DNA from: DATARH01 sp963789255
GTDB lineage: Bacteria; Pseudomonadota; Alphaproteobacteria; ATCC43930; CGMCC-115725
Length of the DNA stretch: 64,000 nt
Direction of reading: 5' to 3'
NCBI GenBank assembly: GCA_963789255.1
Contig: CAWBJW010000002.1
Coordinates: 1,116,001-1,180,000, forward strand
Below, piece by piece: positions 8,423-17,368 of the stretch. The notes beneath the pieces were generated by a model. It saw nothing but the letters and a program-made list of their open reading frames with translations. It had not been told where the DNA came from and did not search any database. The translations under genes were made by a program, and so were the position numbers. Position 1 is the first letter of the stretch. Each line of letters begins with the position of its first letter.

Positions 8423-9679
8423 TCAGCCACAGACACCCTCACCCACCCAGCCCTGCGGGCTGGGTCCCCCTCTCCCGCAATGCGGGAGAGGATTCGAGTG
8501 ATCGAGGATGCCGATCGCCTCGGTAATGACGGTCTCGGCCGCGAGATCGGCGAGATCGGGTTCGGCCAGGACGCGGACGAGGCAGCCGCGCGGCGCGTGG
8601 CGCGCCGGGTCCGAGGCCCGCGAAAAGAGCACGATGACCGGGCATCCGGCCGCCGCCGCGAGATGGCACACGCCGGTGTCGTTGCCGATCGTCAACACCG
8701 CGCGCCGGGCGAGCGCCGCGAGCAGGGCGATATCGGTCCGGCCCACTAGATCGACCGCCGCAGGACAAGCCCCGCGGATCGCGGCGGCGAGCGGCGCTTC
8801 CTGCGCGGACCCGACCATCACCGGCAGACAGCCGATCTCGTCGAGCGCTCGCGCCAGCGTGGCGAAGCGCGCGGCCGGCCATCGTTTCGCCGGATGTTGC
8901 GGCGACGATCCCGGGACGAGCAGAGCGAAATCCCGACGTTCGAGCGGTGCCGGCAGCGCCCGGTCGAGCGGCGGCAGCGCCGGCAGCGGCGTCGGGTAAA
9001 TCCCGGCCATCAGCAGCTGTTCGGCCTGCTTGTCGATCGTGTGCTGCCGGTCGCGCTGGCGATTGGCGTGCGGGTGCGAGCAACGCCAGGCGATGCCCGA
9101 CCATTCCGGCAGTCCTGGACGCAGCAGCCAGGCGTAGACCGCGGACCGCGTCGAGGTTTGCAGATCGTAGACGCGGTCGAAGCCGCCCTGCCGCAGATGG
9201 CGGCGCAAGGCCAGCCAGCCGGGAAGCTCGAACGGCCCGGGTCGATTGTCCACCAGAACCTCGTCGAACAACCCCAACTCTTCGGCAAAGCGGGCAAGCG
9301 GCCAGGCTGTCAGCAGGCTGATCCGGTCGCCGGCATGGTGACGGCGGATCGCCGCAATGGGCCCAAGCGCCTCGATGAAATCGCCGAATGCGCTGAGCCG
9401 GATCACCAGAATGCGGCGCGGCCCGGCGCGCGGCCCGGGGGGCGATGACGCGTTCAGCTCCTCGAACGCCGCAAAAACGGCGGCATGCGCGGCGCTGTCG
9501 GGATTGCCGATCGCGGCGGCGAGGCTGTTGGCGAGGCGCGTTCCCGCGGCGGAGGCCGGTAGACGACCAGGATCGCGGGCGAGCTTGTAGCGGCGGTCGG
9601 GCCACCACGCCGTCGCGTTCCAGGCGAAGAAATGATTGAGCGGCGTGCCGGGCGGGAAATCATCAGCGGTCAGCGTCAT
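8423..9679 (-). CDS. Glycosyltransferase family 9 (heptosyltransferase-like)
   Basis: 418-residue protein. After an N-terminal extension of about 85 residues of unknown role comes the GT9 core, RILVIRLSAFGDFIEALGP, with the C-terminal nucleotide-sugar site IGNDTGVCHLAAAAGCPVI. GT9 enzymes add ADP-heptose to the lipopolysaccharide inner core. The ATG at 9679 overlaps the stop of the upstream GT4 gene as ATGA. The C-terminal 20 or so residues come from an intergenic repeat, so the ancestral stop was probably lost and the frame extended. Last gene of the leftward five-transferase cluster. Confidence 0.88.
   Translation of the reverse strand: MTLTADDFPPGTPLNHFFAWNATAWWPDRRYKLARDPGRLPASAAGTRLANSLAAAIGNPDSAAHAAVFAAFEELNASSPPGPRAGPRRILVIRLSAFGDFIEALGPIAAIRRHHAGDRISLLTAWPLARFAEELGLFDEVLVDNRPGPFELPGWLALRRHLRQGGFDRVYDLQTSTRSAVYAWLLRPGLPEWSGIAWRCSHPHANRQRDRQHTIDKQAEQLLMAGIYPTPLPALPPLDRALPAPLERRDFALLVPGSSPQHPAKRWPAARFATLARALDEIGCLPVMVGSAQEAPLAAAIRGACPAAVDLVGRTDIALLAALARRAVLTIGNDTGVCHLAAAAGCPVIVLFSRASDPARHAPRGCLVRVLAEPDLADLAAETVITEAIGILDHSNPLPHCGRGGPSPQGWVGEGVCG
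8436..8490. repeat. Double-hairpin intergenic repeat at a convergent junction
   Basis: Two perfect hairpins lie back to back: ACCCAGCCC (8445-8453) with GGGCTGGGT (8457-8465), and CTCTCCCGCA (8470-8479) with TGCGGGAGAG (8481-8490). They lie between convergent genes and could end transcription from both sides. The leftward GT9 frame reads through them, so its last residues (PLPHCGRGGPSPQGWVGEG) are repeat-encoded. Confidence 0.7.
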
Positions 9680-10800
9680 GGCGGCACCGCCCGGATAATG
9701 CCGAGCAGCGTCTCTTCCAGGCGTTGAGATTGCTTGACCGCGTCGAAGCGCTCCAGCGCCACGCTGCGGGCGTTCTCGCCAAGCCATCGGCGCAGACCAG
9801 GCTCATCGCTGAGCCGACGCAATGCGGCTGCCAGCGCCTCGGGGTCTTGCTCCCCCACGAGAAAGCCGGTGCGACCGTGCTCGATCGCCTCGCCGATGCC
9901 GGCGTGGCGCGAGCCGATGACCGGCGTGCCGGCAGCCATCGCCTCGAGCACCACGGTCGGCAGGCCTTCGGCGTCGCCATCCGAGGCCTGCAGGCTCGGG
10001 ACGCACAGCGCCAGCGCACCGCGCATCCAGCGACGCAACTCGCTGTTGGGCATCCAATCGACGAATTCGACCTGCCTCAATGCTGCTGCTGCCCGCTTCA
10101 TCTCGTCGGCCATCGGGCCGTTGCCGATCAGCACGAGGCACATGTCCCTGCCCTCGCCTTCGAGCCGGCGCATCGCCTCGATCAGATAGCTCGCCCCCTT
10201 CTTCTCGACAAAGCGGCCGGCGAACAGGACATAGCGGTCGAGCCCCTCATCGTCGGTACCTTGCGGGATGTCGAAATTGACCCCGGACCGATGGACAATC
10301 AGCTTCTCGCCGGGAAATCCGCGCGCGATCAGTTGGTCGCGAATGAAATCGGAGACGCAGATGAACAGCGCCGCTTCGCGCTGCAAGGCGGGCAGCCGAC
10401 GCTTGAAGATCGCCGGCAGCAGATGCCTCTCGTAATGCTTGTTCTTGGTTGCATCGCCGCCATAGAAGCTGACGACCAGCGGGATCTTGAGGCTGCGAGC
10501 GATCGGCAACGCCAACGCCCCGCCGCGCCCGAAATGCGCGTGGACGAGACGCGGCCGCATTGCCCGCAGATCCGGGACCGCAGGCAGGACGCCGAGATGC
10601 TTGAAAATCTCGCGGTCGAGCGCGCCCAGCATGCCCTCGCGGCCGAGAAACACCGGCTCGGCCGGGAAATCGGACAATCCGTCGCCGCGCCGGCGCCCGA
10701 GCCATATCGCGTCGAGGCGCTCGAAACCGACATAAAGGCGACGGAGAAAACTTGCCTCCGAGCGCGGCACCAGATGATCGCGGTACGCGAGGATTGTCAC
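9676..10800 (-). CDS. Glycosyltransferase family 4
   Basis: 374-residue GT-B transferase. The N-terminal acceptor domain begins TILAYRDHLVPRSEASFLRR; the middle has VHAHFGRGGALALPIA; the donor domain shows LFAGRFVEKKGASYLIEAM and the E-x7-E region EGLPTVVLEAMAAGTPVIG. It probably adds a hexose to lipopolysaccharide or another surface glycan in the cytoplasm. I place the start at the GTG at 10800, where family similarity begins; the frame stays open to 10866 but upstream residues are Arg/Pro-rich noise. Its stop overlaps the next ATG. Confidence 0.87.
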   Translation of the reverse strand: MTILAYRDHLVPRSEASFLRRLYVGFERLDAIWLGRRRGDGLSDFPAEPVFLGREGMLGALDREIFKHLGVLPAVPDLRAMRPRLVHAHFGRGGALALPIARSLKIPLVVSFYGGDATKNKHYERHLLPAIFKRRLPALQREAALFICVSDFIRDQLIARGFPGEKLIVHRSGVNFDIPQGTDDEGLDRYVLFAGRFVEKKGASYLIEAMRRLEGEGRDMCLVLIGNGPMADEMKRAAAALRQVEFVDWMPNSELRRWMRGALALCVPSLQASDGDAEGLPTVVLEAMAAGTPVIGSRHAGIGEAIEHGRTGFLVGEQDPEALAAALRRLSDEPGLRRWLGENARSVALERFDAVKQSQRLEETLLGIIRAVPP

Positions 10801-10879
10801 TCGGTCTCGATCATCCGGGCTGCGCCTGCCGGGCACGGGAGCCACCCTAGGGTCTCGACGACGCAATCTGGTTCACCGT

Positions 10880-11255
10880 TACGCCTCTATACGCCTCGCC
10901 CGGTGCTGACAAGCCCGGTGCGCGCTTACGGCAAACTCGCCAGAGAGAAATACCTGGCGCTTTACGAGCATCTCCATGGCCTCGATTATCGCGTGCTGCG
11001 CGTCACCAATCCGTTCGAGCCGTTCCAGATCGCGCTGAAGAGCCAGGGCGTCGTCAGGGCAGCGAGCGGATCTTCAATATCGGCAGCGGCCAGGTACGAA
11101 GCCTGCGCGAGGTCATCGCAGCGATCGAGCGCCTGCTCGAGCCGACGCTGAGGATACAGTGGAGGCCTCGCCGAGCGATCGATGTCCCGGTTTCGGTGGT
11201 GGCCATCGACCGGGCGCGGCAGCGGCGTTCCGATGTCGAAAGGCTTTTCCGATGA
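10880..11255 (+). pseudogene. NAD-dependent sugar epimerase/dehydratase, remnant
   Basis: Two pieces of an extended-SDR epimerase remain on the opposite strand to the cluster. The first (about 10894-11057) encodes SPVRAYGKLAREKYLALYE and DYRVLRVTNPFEPFQ, holding the YxxxK motif (YGKLAREKY). The second, in another frame from 11067, encodes RIFNIGSGQVRSLREVIAAI and RRAIDVPVSVVAIDRARQ, stopping at 11253. The usual residues between them are missing, as are the NAD-binding N-terminus and the last helices. It is therefore a deletion remnant of a nucleotide-sugar epimerase that once served this glycan cluster. Confidence 0.8.
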
Positions 11256-11334
11256 CCCGCCTGTCGATTTGGAGCGGATCGCGTATCCCTTTTCTGCCGC
11301 GGCGCCGGCGCCGATGCGCGGCGGCCTCGGCCGA

Positions 11335-12366
11335 TCACCCGATCAGCGCCTCGTAGCGGACGGCAACCTCGTCCCAGCTCAACCCGCGTTGCGTCGCGAG
11401 CGCGCCCTGATGCCAGCGCCGCCACAGATCATCGTCGCGCAATACGGCGATTGCCGCCGCGGCAAACTCGTCGTCATTATCGGCGACGCGGCCGCTTTTG
11501 CCATCGGCGACGCGCTCGGCGACGCAGCCGAGCGGCTGCACCACGGCCGGCACGCCCATCGCCTGGGCCTCGGCGAGCGACAGACAGAAGGTTTCGCCCG
11601 GGTCGCCGCGATACAGCATGACGCGCGCGCCCGCGAGCATCAGCGCCAGCGCCGCGCGGCCGACCGGCGTGTGGCGGCGGACACCCTGGGCGTGCAACCC
11701 GTCGGCGCGCCCGAGGACGCCTTCCATACGCCGGATCGTCTGGTCCGGGATGCCGGCATAGACCGCCGGCCCGGCAAAGATGTGCAGCTCGGCCTCGGAC
11801 GCGGCAGGATGTATTTTCGTCGCCCACAGATCGAGCAACCAGTCCAGCCCGCGCAGTGGGTTCGAAGTAAACACCGCACGGGGCGGCGGCGGGTCGCGCG
11901 GCACGGCGTGTCGAAAACAGTCGAGGACGCCGTAAGGGATGATTTCGAGACCGTCGAGGATCACCCAATGGGGAACGGTCGACGCGTGATAGCAGCCGGT
12001 TGTCACGAGGGTCGGCTGATACAGAGCAAGCCGCCACAAGATACGCGGCTTCCTCAGATAACCGGCCGGATTGTGCAGCCAGAACAGCCGCCGCCGGGCG
12101 TGCGGCACCAGCCCGATGACGCGATGGCCGCGATTACCGATATAGAGGTCGCACGCATCAGGCGCGCCGTCCGCCAACGGCGCCCAGGCGACCCCGTTAT
12201 GGCACAGCCCCTCGCGGCAATGGCTGCGCGCAAGAACCTCGTGGCCGCGCGCGGCGAGCGCCTCGGCGAGCGCGACAAACGCGGTCTCGGCGCCGCCGAG
12301 CGGCCCCGTCGCGGCCGCGCGGCCGTCGAAGGCGATGCCGTCGTCAGCCATCACGATGTGAGCCAT
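11335..12366 (-). CDS. Glycosyltransferase family 4
   Basis: 343-residue transferase starting MAHIVMADDGIAFDG. It has the glycine-rich acceptor loop GPLGGAETAFVALAEALAARG and, in the donor domain, PLRGLDWLLDLWA and GETFCLSLAEAQAMGVPAVV, the E-x7-E-like nucleotide-sugar site. The ATG is 13 bases after the stop of the upstream GT2 gene; a TTG at 12393 would overlap that gene and lacks support. Member of the leftward lipopolysaccharide-type cluster. Confidence 0.87.
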   Translation of the reverse strand: MAHIVMADDGIAFDGRAAATGPLGGAETAFVALAEALAARGHEVLARSHCREGLCHNGVAWAPLADGAPDACDLYIGNRGHRVIGLVPHARRRLFWLHNPAGYLRKPRILWRLALYQPTLVTTGCYHASTVPHWVILDGLEIIPYGVLDCFRHAVPRDPPPPRAVFTSNPLRGLDWLLDLWATKIHPAASEAELHIFAGPAVYAGIPDQTIRRMEGVLGRADGLHAQGVRRHTPVGRAALALMLAGARVMLYRGDPGETFCLSLAEAQAMGVPAVVQPLGCVAERVADGKSGRVADNDDEFAAAAIAVLRDDDLWRRWHQGALATQRGLSWDEVAVRYEALIG

Positions 12367-12379
12367 CAGCGGGGCGCCA

Positions 12380-13183
12380 TCACTCGCTCTCAAGCCGCGC
12401 CTTCAGATAGGACAGGATCGGGTAGAGCGACGCGCACAACGCGATCAGAAAGCCATAGGGTCCTTCGCGATAGCCGCGGCGGCCGACATAGCATTTCCAG
12501 AAACGCGACGCGATGCGCCGCAGATTGTGCCCGAAGCTGCCGATGTCGCCGCTGTCGCGCAGATCCTGCGCCCGCGCGCTGGTGTAGCGGTCGAGCCGGC
12601 GCAGCATGTCGGAGATGTTGCGGTCGACATGGTGCACGAGGCGCGCGTCGAGCGTCGGGCCCTGCGTGCCGGACAGGGCGACCGCCGGGTGGACCCGCTG
12701 ATCGCCCCACCGCTTGACGCCGCGGCGGAACAGCCCGGCATGGGCCGACCGGCCGAACGAGGCGCCCCAGCCCCAGCGCACCAGATGCTCGCCGATATAA
12801 TTGTCGACCGGGATCAGGTGCCAGGATGCCGGCGAAGTCGCCACGACGGCGCGGATCTCGGCGGCGAGTTCGGGTCCGACCCGCTCATCGGCATCGATTT
12901 CGAGCACCCACTCGCCGCGACAGGCGGCGATCGCCGCGTTGCGGCGCGACCCCTCGCGCTCCCAGGCGCCCTCGATGATATGTTCGGTGAAGTCGCGGGC
13001 GATGTCGCGCGAGCGGTCCTCACAGCGATCGAGCACGACGACGAGCTCGTCGGCGAAGGCGAGGCGCGACAGGCATTCGGCGAGCTGCGCCGCCTCGTTG
13101 CGGGCGACGACCACCGCAGAGAGGCGCGGTCTTGCGGCAAGCGGCGCAGCGTCCCCCGCCGCCTCGCTTGCCGCGACGCTCAT
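12380..13183 (-). CDS. Glycosyltransferase family 2 (WaaE/KdtX-like)
   Basis: 267-residue GT-A transferase. Start MSVAASEAAG is fixed by an ATGA overlap with the upstream GT9 stop. The core reads LSAVVVARNEAAQLAECLSR, then ADELVVVLDRCEDRS and the DxD-like metal site EWVLEIDADERV, then a late RFWKCYVGRRGYREGPYGF segment and a hydrophobic end that may touch the membrane. This layout matches the beta-1,4-glucosyltransferase WaaE/KdtX group acting on the lipopolysaccharide inner core. The exact sugar is not provable here. Confidence 0.88.
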   Translation of the reverse strand: MSVAASEAAGDAAPLAARPRLSAVVVARNEAAQLAECLSRLAFADELVVVLDRCEDRSRDIARDFTEHIIEGAWEREGSRRNAAIAACRGEWVLEIDADERVGPELAAEIRAVVATSPASWHLIPVDNYIGEHLVRWGWGASFGRSAHAGLFRRGVKRWGDQRVHPAVALSGTQGPTLDARLVHHVDRNISDMLRRLDRYTSARAQDLRDSGDIGSFGHNLRRIASRFWKCYVGRRGYREGPYGFLIALCASLYPILSYLKARLESE

Positions 13184-14163
13184 CGTCCGGACCCGGCAAA
13201 GGCGGGGACCGGCTCGCTTATCACGCGGTGCCACAGCTCGCATGCCGCAGCCTCGGCCATCTCGACCGAGAGGCTGTCCATCAGCGTATCGGTGGTCCGG
13301 GGGTCGAAGCCCGGCCCGAACATCGCCTCGCGCGGCTGCGCCGTTCGGACAAAGGCGGTCGAGCGGCCCCACGGCGCGTACTGCTCGACCGGGCTCGGCC
13401 CGAACAGCCCCAAGGTCGGCGTGCCGGAAGCCGCGGCGATGTGCATCAGCCCGGTGTCGTTGCCGATGAACAGAGAAGAGCGCCGCAGCACCGCCGCCGC
13501 GGTCAACAGATCGGTCTTGCCGACGAGGTCGATCACCCGCCCCGGCGGTATCGCCGACAAGAGCGGCGACGCCTGGGCGCGCTCATGCGCCGCCGCCAGC
13601 ACCGCGACGCGCGCCGCCGGCAGCGGCCCGGCCGCGGCGGTCAAGCGCTGCGCCAGCTCGGCGAAGCGCACGGCGCGCCATTGCTTGCCGCGCCAATTGG
13701 CGGCGGGCCCGATCGCCAGAACCGGGGCACCCGGCGGCAACAGCGCCTCGGCCGCACACTCGTGGCGCGGCGCGATCCACAGTTTGGGGCTTGGCGGCGG
13801 ATCGAGATCGAACAGACGGCCGAGCTGGCGCACCCGGTGCTCGCGCGCATCGCCCTTGGCCATGACCCGGCGCTCGCCGGCCCGCACCAGCCAGGCGAGG
13901 GCCGAGCCGCGCAGGTCGATGACGAGATCCCAGCGGCGGGGGGCGGCGCCGGCATAAAGCGCCAGCCAATGCAGCGACCAGCGCTGCTTTTTCAGCACCA
14001 GCACCCGCTCGAGCCCGGGCACCGCCTCGAACAGCGGCGCCGCTTCCGGCCCCGCCGCGATGGTCAGGCGGGCGCCGGGATAGCGTCCGACGATATGCGA
14101 CAACAGGCCGGTCGACAGCACGGCATCGCCGATGCGGGTGGCGGTCACGAACAGGATGTGCAT
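13180..14163 (-). CDS. Glycosyltransferase family 9 (heptosyltransferase-like)
   Basis: 327-residue GT9 starting MHILFVTATRIGDAVLSTG, the classic heptosyltransferase N-terminus. It continues with DLVIDLRGSALAW, AIGPAANWRGKQW and the donor-site FIGNDTGLMHIAAASGTPTL then LFGPSPVEQYAPWG. It probably transfers heptose to the lipopolysaccharide inner core at the cytoplasmic face. First gene of the leftward cluster; its stop overlaps the GT2 start. A divergent ygfZ lies 114 bases away, so both promoters must sit in 14164-14277. Confidence 0.9.
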   Translation of the reverse strand: MHILFVTATRIGDAVLSTGLLSHIVGRYPGARLTIAAGPEAAPLFEAVPGLERVLVLKKQRWSLHWLALYAGAAPRRWDLVIDLRGSALAWLVRAGERRVMAKGDAREHRVRQLGRLFDLDPPPSPKLWIAPRHECAAEALLPPGAPVLAIGPAANWRGKQWRAVRFAELAQRLTAAAGPLPAARVAVLAAAHERAQASPLLSAIPPGRVIDLVGKTDLLTAAAVLRRSSLFIGNDTGLMHIAAASGTPTLGLFGPSPVEQYAPWGRSTAFVRTAQPREAMFGPGFDPRTTDTLMDSLSVEMAEAAACELWHRVISEPVPAFAGSGR

Positions 14164-14277
14164 ATCCCCGATCCCGGCGCCTTAATAGCCCGCGCGATGC
14201 GGCTTGCCAAGCAAGGCGCCGCCCGCCACCTGTTGGGTGATGTCGCCGCTCATGTCGCGAAGCCCAGGATAAGCACA

Positions 14278-15193
14278 ATGGCGCAGGGCAATTTCACCGT
14301 CCTCGAAGACCGCGGCGTTCTTGCCGTCTCGGGTCCAGACCGCCGCGACTTTCTGCAGGGGCTGGTTTCGAACGACGTCGCCAAGGTGGCTGCCGACAGC
14401 GCCGTTTATGCCGCGCTGCTGACGGCGCAAGGCAGATACCTGCACGATTTCATCATGGTCGAAATAGGCGAGGCGATCTGGCTCGACGCCGAAGCGGCCC
14501 GGCTCGCCGATTTGCGGCGGCGCCTCGCGATCTACCGCCTGCGCGCCAAGGTCGAGATCGCCGAGCGCCCCGAGATGGCGGTCGCCGCGGTCTTCGGCAC
14601 GGGCGCGCTCGCCGCGCTCGGCCTCGGCAACGAACCGGGGACGGCGCGGCCCCAGGGCGCGGGTGTTGTGCTGGTCGAACCCGCGGCTCTCTGAGCTCGG
14701 CGCCCGCGCCGTCCTGCCGCGCCACGCGCTATGCCCGGCGCTCGCCGCCCTCGGGCTCGTAGAAGCCGATTTCGCCGCCTGGGACCGCCACCGTCTCGCC
14801 CTCGGCATCCCGGATGGCAGCCGCGATCTGCTGCCCGACAAGTCGATCCTTCTCGAATCCGGCTTCGACGAATTGAACGGCGTCGATTGGCAGAAGGGCT
14901 GCTATGTCGGCCAGGAACTGACCGCCCGCACGAAATATCGCGGGCTGATCAAAAAGCGCCTGTTTCCGGTACATATCGACGGCCCGGCGCCGATGCCCGG
15001 CACGATGGTGACGTTCGACGGACGCGATGCCGGTGAGATGCGCTCGGCCCGCGACGGGCAGGGGCTGGCACTGTTGCGCCTCGACGCGGTCGGTGACGGC
15101 CGGCCGCTCCTGGCCGATGCCGCAACGCTCACCCCGCTCCGCCCCACGTGGATGCGGATCGAGCAAGACAGCCCTTCTCCCGCATCAACCTGA
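14278..15193 (+). CDS. ygfZ: YgfZ/GcvT-type folate-binding protein, frameshifted
   Basis: Folate-binding protein that helps repair or assemble certain Fe-S enzymes such as MiaB. The N-terminal part begins MAQGNFTVLEDRGVLAVSG and contains RRDFLQGLVSNDV. The C-terminal part, in the next frame, holds the signature KGCYVGQE within WQKGCYVGQELTARTKYRG. They join as VVLVDPRLSELGAR if one A is removed near 14683; uncorrected, the first frame stops at 14694. The 916-base span leaves remainder 1 and the corrected protein is 304 residues. The ATG follows aggataagcaca. Confidence 0.88.
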
Positions 15194-15195
15194 TA

Positions 15196-15216
15196 ATTTC
15201 CTTAATTTAAGGAAAT
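15196..15216. terminator. AT-rich palindrome after ygfZ
   Basis: ATTTCCTTAA (15196-15205) and TTAAGGAAAT (15207-15216) form a perfect 10-bp inverted repeat around one T, three bases after the ygfZ stop. It could be a bidirectional terminator or an operator. Its AT-richness marks the edge of the mobile region. Confidence 0.4.
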
Positions 15217-15240
15217 CGAGCTATATAATCGTGTGACCCT

Positions 15241-15248
15241 ATTAAAAA
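15241..15248. repeat. Left target-site duplication of the IS1595-family element
   Basis: ATTAAAAA directly precedes the left terminal inverted repeat and is repeated exactly at 19765-19772. An 8-bp duplication is the characteristic length for the IS1595 family. Confidence 0.93.
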
Positions 15249-15273
15249 GGGAATTATCGCGTTAACTCCCTTA
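15249..15273 (+). repeat. Left terminal inverted repeat, IS1595-family element
   Basis: Begins GGGAATTATCGCG and ends ACTCCCTTA. It is the reverse complement of 19740-19764 except for one base (GTTAAC here, GTTGAC in the other end). The passenger gene's reconstructed stop codon (15254-15256) lies inside it. Confidence 0.92.
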
Positions 15274-15362
15274 CGAATGCAATCTGGTCATCGTAAGACG
15301 GCAAATCGAAGGTCGCGTGTTTCAAGAATCCAGTCTTGTTCCAAGTGCCATTATCCGAATTA

Positions 15363-16527
15363 TACCAAGTCCCTCCGAGCGCGACTCACGTAGGGGATTC
15401 CCAAGGCGAGGAGAATGTGATTCACCGTGGCAAACGAGAGGGGGTTTGCCATGGCGGCAGCGGTTCGCCTTCGGGAGGGTTACGACGCGGTAGGATTGCG
15501 CGATCTGGCGAAGCGGTCTGTGGATGCCGCTCAGACCCGACGCTTGTTGGCTCTGGCGGCGATCTATGACGGCGGATCTCGCACCGAGGCCGCCAAGATG
15601 GGTGGCGTCGGGCTGCAAACGGTGCGGGACTGGGTGTTGGCTTTCAACGCCGAGGGGCCGCCTGGCTTGGTGAACGGCAAGGCCCCGGGCAACGCGCCGC
15701 TGCTCACCGAAGCGCACCGGCAAGCGTTGCTGGAGATCGTCGAGAGCGGTCCGATCCCGGCGGTTCACGGCGTTGTCCGCTGGCGGCTGGTCGATCTGGC
15801 GCAATGGGTGTTCGAGGAATTCCGCATCTCGATCAGCAAGCAGACGCTGAGCCGCGAATTGCGCGCTCTGGGCTTGCGCAAGCTGTCGGCGCGACCCCGG
15901 CACCACGCCCAGGATGGCGAGGCCCTGGCGGCGTTCAAAAAAACTTCGCCGAGAGCCTCGACGTGATTGCCAAGCGCGACGCGGCCGGCAAGCCGATAGA
16001 GATCTGGTTTCAAGACGAGGCCCGGATCGGCCAGAAGAACAAGATCACCCGGCGATGGGCACGGCGCGGGACGCGGCCCTCGGCACCCCACGATCAGAGA
16101 ACGCGCTCGACCTATATCTTCGGCGCGATCTGTCCGGCCAAGGGGACTGCCGCCGGCCTCATCCTGCCGCGCTGCAATACCGCCGCGATGGCGCTGCACC
16201 TGGCCGAAATCTCCCGAACGGTTACACCGGGCGCCCATGCCGTCCTGCTGCTCGATCAGGCCGGCTGGCACCTCTCCGCCAAGCTCGACATCCCCGACAA
16301 CATCACCCTGATGCCGCTGCCCCCGAAGTCGCCGGAACTCAATCCGGTCGAAAACATCTGGCAGTACATGCGCGACAACTGGCTCTCCAACCGGGTCTTC
16401 CAGTCGTACGGCGACATCCTCGATCACTGCTGTCATGCCTGGAACAAGCTCGTTGACCGGCCATGGACTATCATGTCGATCGGCCTGCGCGATTGGGCCC
16501 ATCGGTTCTAATCAGCGGGATTTGGTA
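15363..16527 (+). mobile_element. IS630-family insertion sequence inside the transposon passenger
   Basis: About 1.16 kb, flanked by TA on both sides as expected for IS630/Tc1-type targets. The ends are imperfect inverted repeats: CCAAGTCCCTC (15365-15375) against CCAAATCCCGC (reverse complement of 16515-16525), 9 of 11 matching. It is GC-rich like the chromosome, in contrast with the AT-rich gene it interrupts, and its transposase reads opposite to the host element's genes. Confidence 0.88.
15427..16511 (+). CDS. IS630-family transposase, two frames joined by -1 frameshift
   Basis: The first frame (15427-15966) carries the N-terminal helix-turn-helix part, with SRTEAAKMGGVGLQTVRDWV and ISISKQTLSRELRALGL. 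The second frame, ending at 16511, holds the DDE catalytic domain: WFQDEARIGQ, LLLDQAGWH and PELNPVENIWQ. The frames meet at a run of seven A residues (15937-15943); slipping back one base gives FKKNFAESLD, continuous with the family. The 1085-base span is one base short of a single frame, the opposite of every other frameshift here. Programmed -1 frameshifting on the A-run is therefore likely. A one-base deletion is the alternative. Confidence 0.85.
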
Positions 16528-17368
16528 TTAGAGGAGTATTCCCGAAAAACGTGGGAATAGGCCATGACTAGCCAATCGAGCGAAAGCTTATAGCCATGTG
16601 TTTCCGTGTCTATTAATAAATATGCGTCATCATTTAGAGTATAATCCCCTTGTTTTAAATAAGTCGCATGGCCTGCTTTCCCTTTTCTGACTACATGGAT
16701 AGCTTCACCACTGTAAACGCTAATGAGCTTGTCGGTGTTCTTTGGGTGCGGACACTGATAAATACGAGGTGTGTTCTCTACATCGATGCTGCCGGATAAG
16801 ACGCGATATTTCCGGTCGCCGGGATGCAGCAACAACGAATATAAATATTCCTCGGTAAGGCCCGAATTGCCTCCGACAGCCTTCAATATAATTGAGCTTG
16901 AGACGTTACGAGCCTGATAACTCTTGTATTCCCGCGTTGATTTTAGATTCCCGCCTCTCAGATAATATTCCGGTAAGAGAGTTAGGTATTTATCCGCCAA
17001 AATGGTTGCCATCGGAACCAGTCCGGCCTTCCTCGCAGTAACCGCGACGCCCTGCTCATTCAACCACGTTGTACCGTCGCTTTTCTTATCCTCAAAAGTC
17101 ATCCACCGTTCTTCAAGAAGACCCGGCATTTCATCGCCATCGGTGCTAACCCAACCAGATATCTCATCGTGCATCCAGCCGTTCCGGTTATTTCGTAATT
17201 TTGTCGGAAACCGTTTGTCGGAATTTGCCAAACCATCGTTGTCAAATTTTGGGAGAGATACGATAGCCGTCACATCGCATGTATCCAGAAGCTCTTTGCG
17301 AATTGGCTGATCGGACGGGTTTTCGAGAACTCCGTCAGGCTGGATCACACACGCACGCCCCCCAACCC

